NCBI GenBank assembly: GCA_024643365.1
Contig: JAHENC010000025.1
Location: 1-64,000, forward strand
Length of the DNA stretch: 64,000 nucleotides
Direction: 5' to 3'
Source: Crocinitomicaceae bacterium
Lineage (GTDB): Bacteria > Bacteroidota > Bacteroidia > Flavobacteriales_D > Crocinitomicaceae
Shown: one piece after another, positions 63,949-64,000 of the stretch
Position numbering within the stretch: position 1 is the stretch's first letter
Layout: each line of letters opens with the position of its first letter
The notes under the pieces: generated by a model
Told to the model about the DNA's origin: nothing
Databases searched by the model: none
What the model saw: only the letters and a program-made list of their open reading frames with translations
Program-made: the position numbers and the translations under genes

Positions 63949-64000
63949 ATGGAATTAGAAACCTGGTTTAAAACAAAAAAGTATCCTCATATCGGTTTAC
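63949..64000 (+). CDS. Partial ORF, putative reverse transcriptase (N-terminus only)
   Basis: Seventeen residues are visible from the ATG at 63949 before the window ends: MELETWFKTKKYPHIGL. The string WF-x3-KYPHIGL resembles the first residues of bacterial defence reverse transcriptases that begin with a YPHIGLP- or YLHFGLP-like motif (recalled, not searched). The structured stretch directly upstream and the AbiE and ATPase neighbours make a retron- or DRT-type defence RT the best guess. The seven conserved RT blocks and the YxDD box are outside the window, so the call cannot be confirmed here. Confidence 0.4.
   Translation, partial: MELETWFKTKKYPHIGL

Noticed and set aside
63361-63949. Group II intron 5' part before the RT-like ORF
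   Set aside because: No GUGYG-type 5' end or domain V/VI was seen, and the visible N-terminus does not look like a maturase start. Retron/DRT layout fits better. The downstream part is outside the window, so this stays open in principle.

Overview
The window comes from a Bacteroidota chromosome, most likely a flavobacterium. The signs are type IX secretion (T9SS) cargo with C-terminal sorting domains, a PorD-like protein (DUF4835), the gliding lipoprotein GldI, a TonB receptor/DUF4249 pair, a DUF3276 protein, promoters of the TAnnTTTG type and an AT-rich genome. A Fluviicola/Crocinitomicaceae-like host is a guess only. No phylogenetic marker was compared.

Layout. (1) 81-4907 is a 4.8-kb integrated element at a tRNA-Asn gene. 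It is bounded by 41-bp direct repeats from the middle of the tRNA and carries a tyrosine recombinase, a RadC-like protein, an XRE repressor with a palindromic operator, two small membrane proteins, a MORN-like lipoprotein and an unknown protein. (2) 4842-31140 is core chromosome: ssb, a SlyD-type isomerase, a SpeD-SpeE fusion, a MutS2 without Smr domain, pyrG-yidC-fructose-6-phosphate aldolase, a conserved bamD-rpoZ-coaBC-porD-recN cluster, gldI with a DHH phosphoesterase, miaA and an MltF-like transglycosylase. (3) 31203-32858 is a second integration site, at tRNA-Val. Its recombinase is decayed and fused in frame to the tail of an unrelated carbohydrate-enzyme gene. (4) 32821-55558 is core again: AraC regulator, BON protein, TonB receptor/DUF4249, pabB-tilS-RNA methyltransferase-Crp, S46 dipeptidyl-peptidase, aroB, proline dehydrogenase, a T9SS cargo/DUF5723/lipoprotein operon, thiolase and GlcD. 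(5) 55558-64000 is an accessory region that looks like a defence island. It has tandem repeats, a truncated S74 chaperone gene, paired recombinase-site-like repeats, an HTH protein, an unknown protein paired with a trypsin-like protease, an AbiEi/AbiEii toxin-antitoxin pair, and a small coiled-coil protein paired with an SMC-like ATPase that carries zinc motifs and a HEPN-type RNxxxH motif. At the edge is a strongly structured, probably non-coding stretch directly in front of an ORF whose first 17 residues resemble defence-type reverse transcriptases.

How the parts relate. The core genes are mainly housekeeping and envelope functions. The accessory parts look like serial arrivals at tRNA genes and in a hot spot. 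The two unknown defence-like operons at 57189 and 60750 share a related upstream module with a hairpin whose two arms co-vary, so they may have been captured or regulated in the same way. The best candidates for an undescribed system are the structured RNA with its putative reverse transcriptase at 63606-64000 and the ATPase-HEPN operon at 60750-63360.
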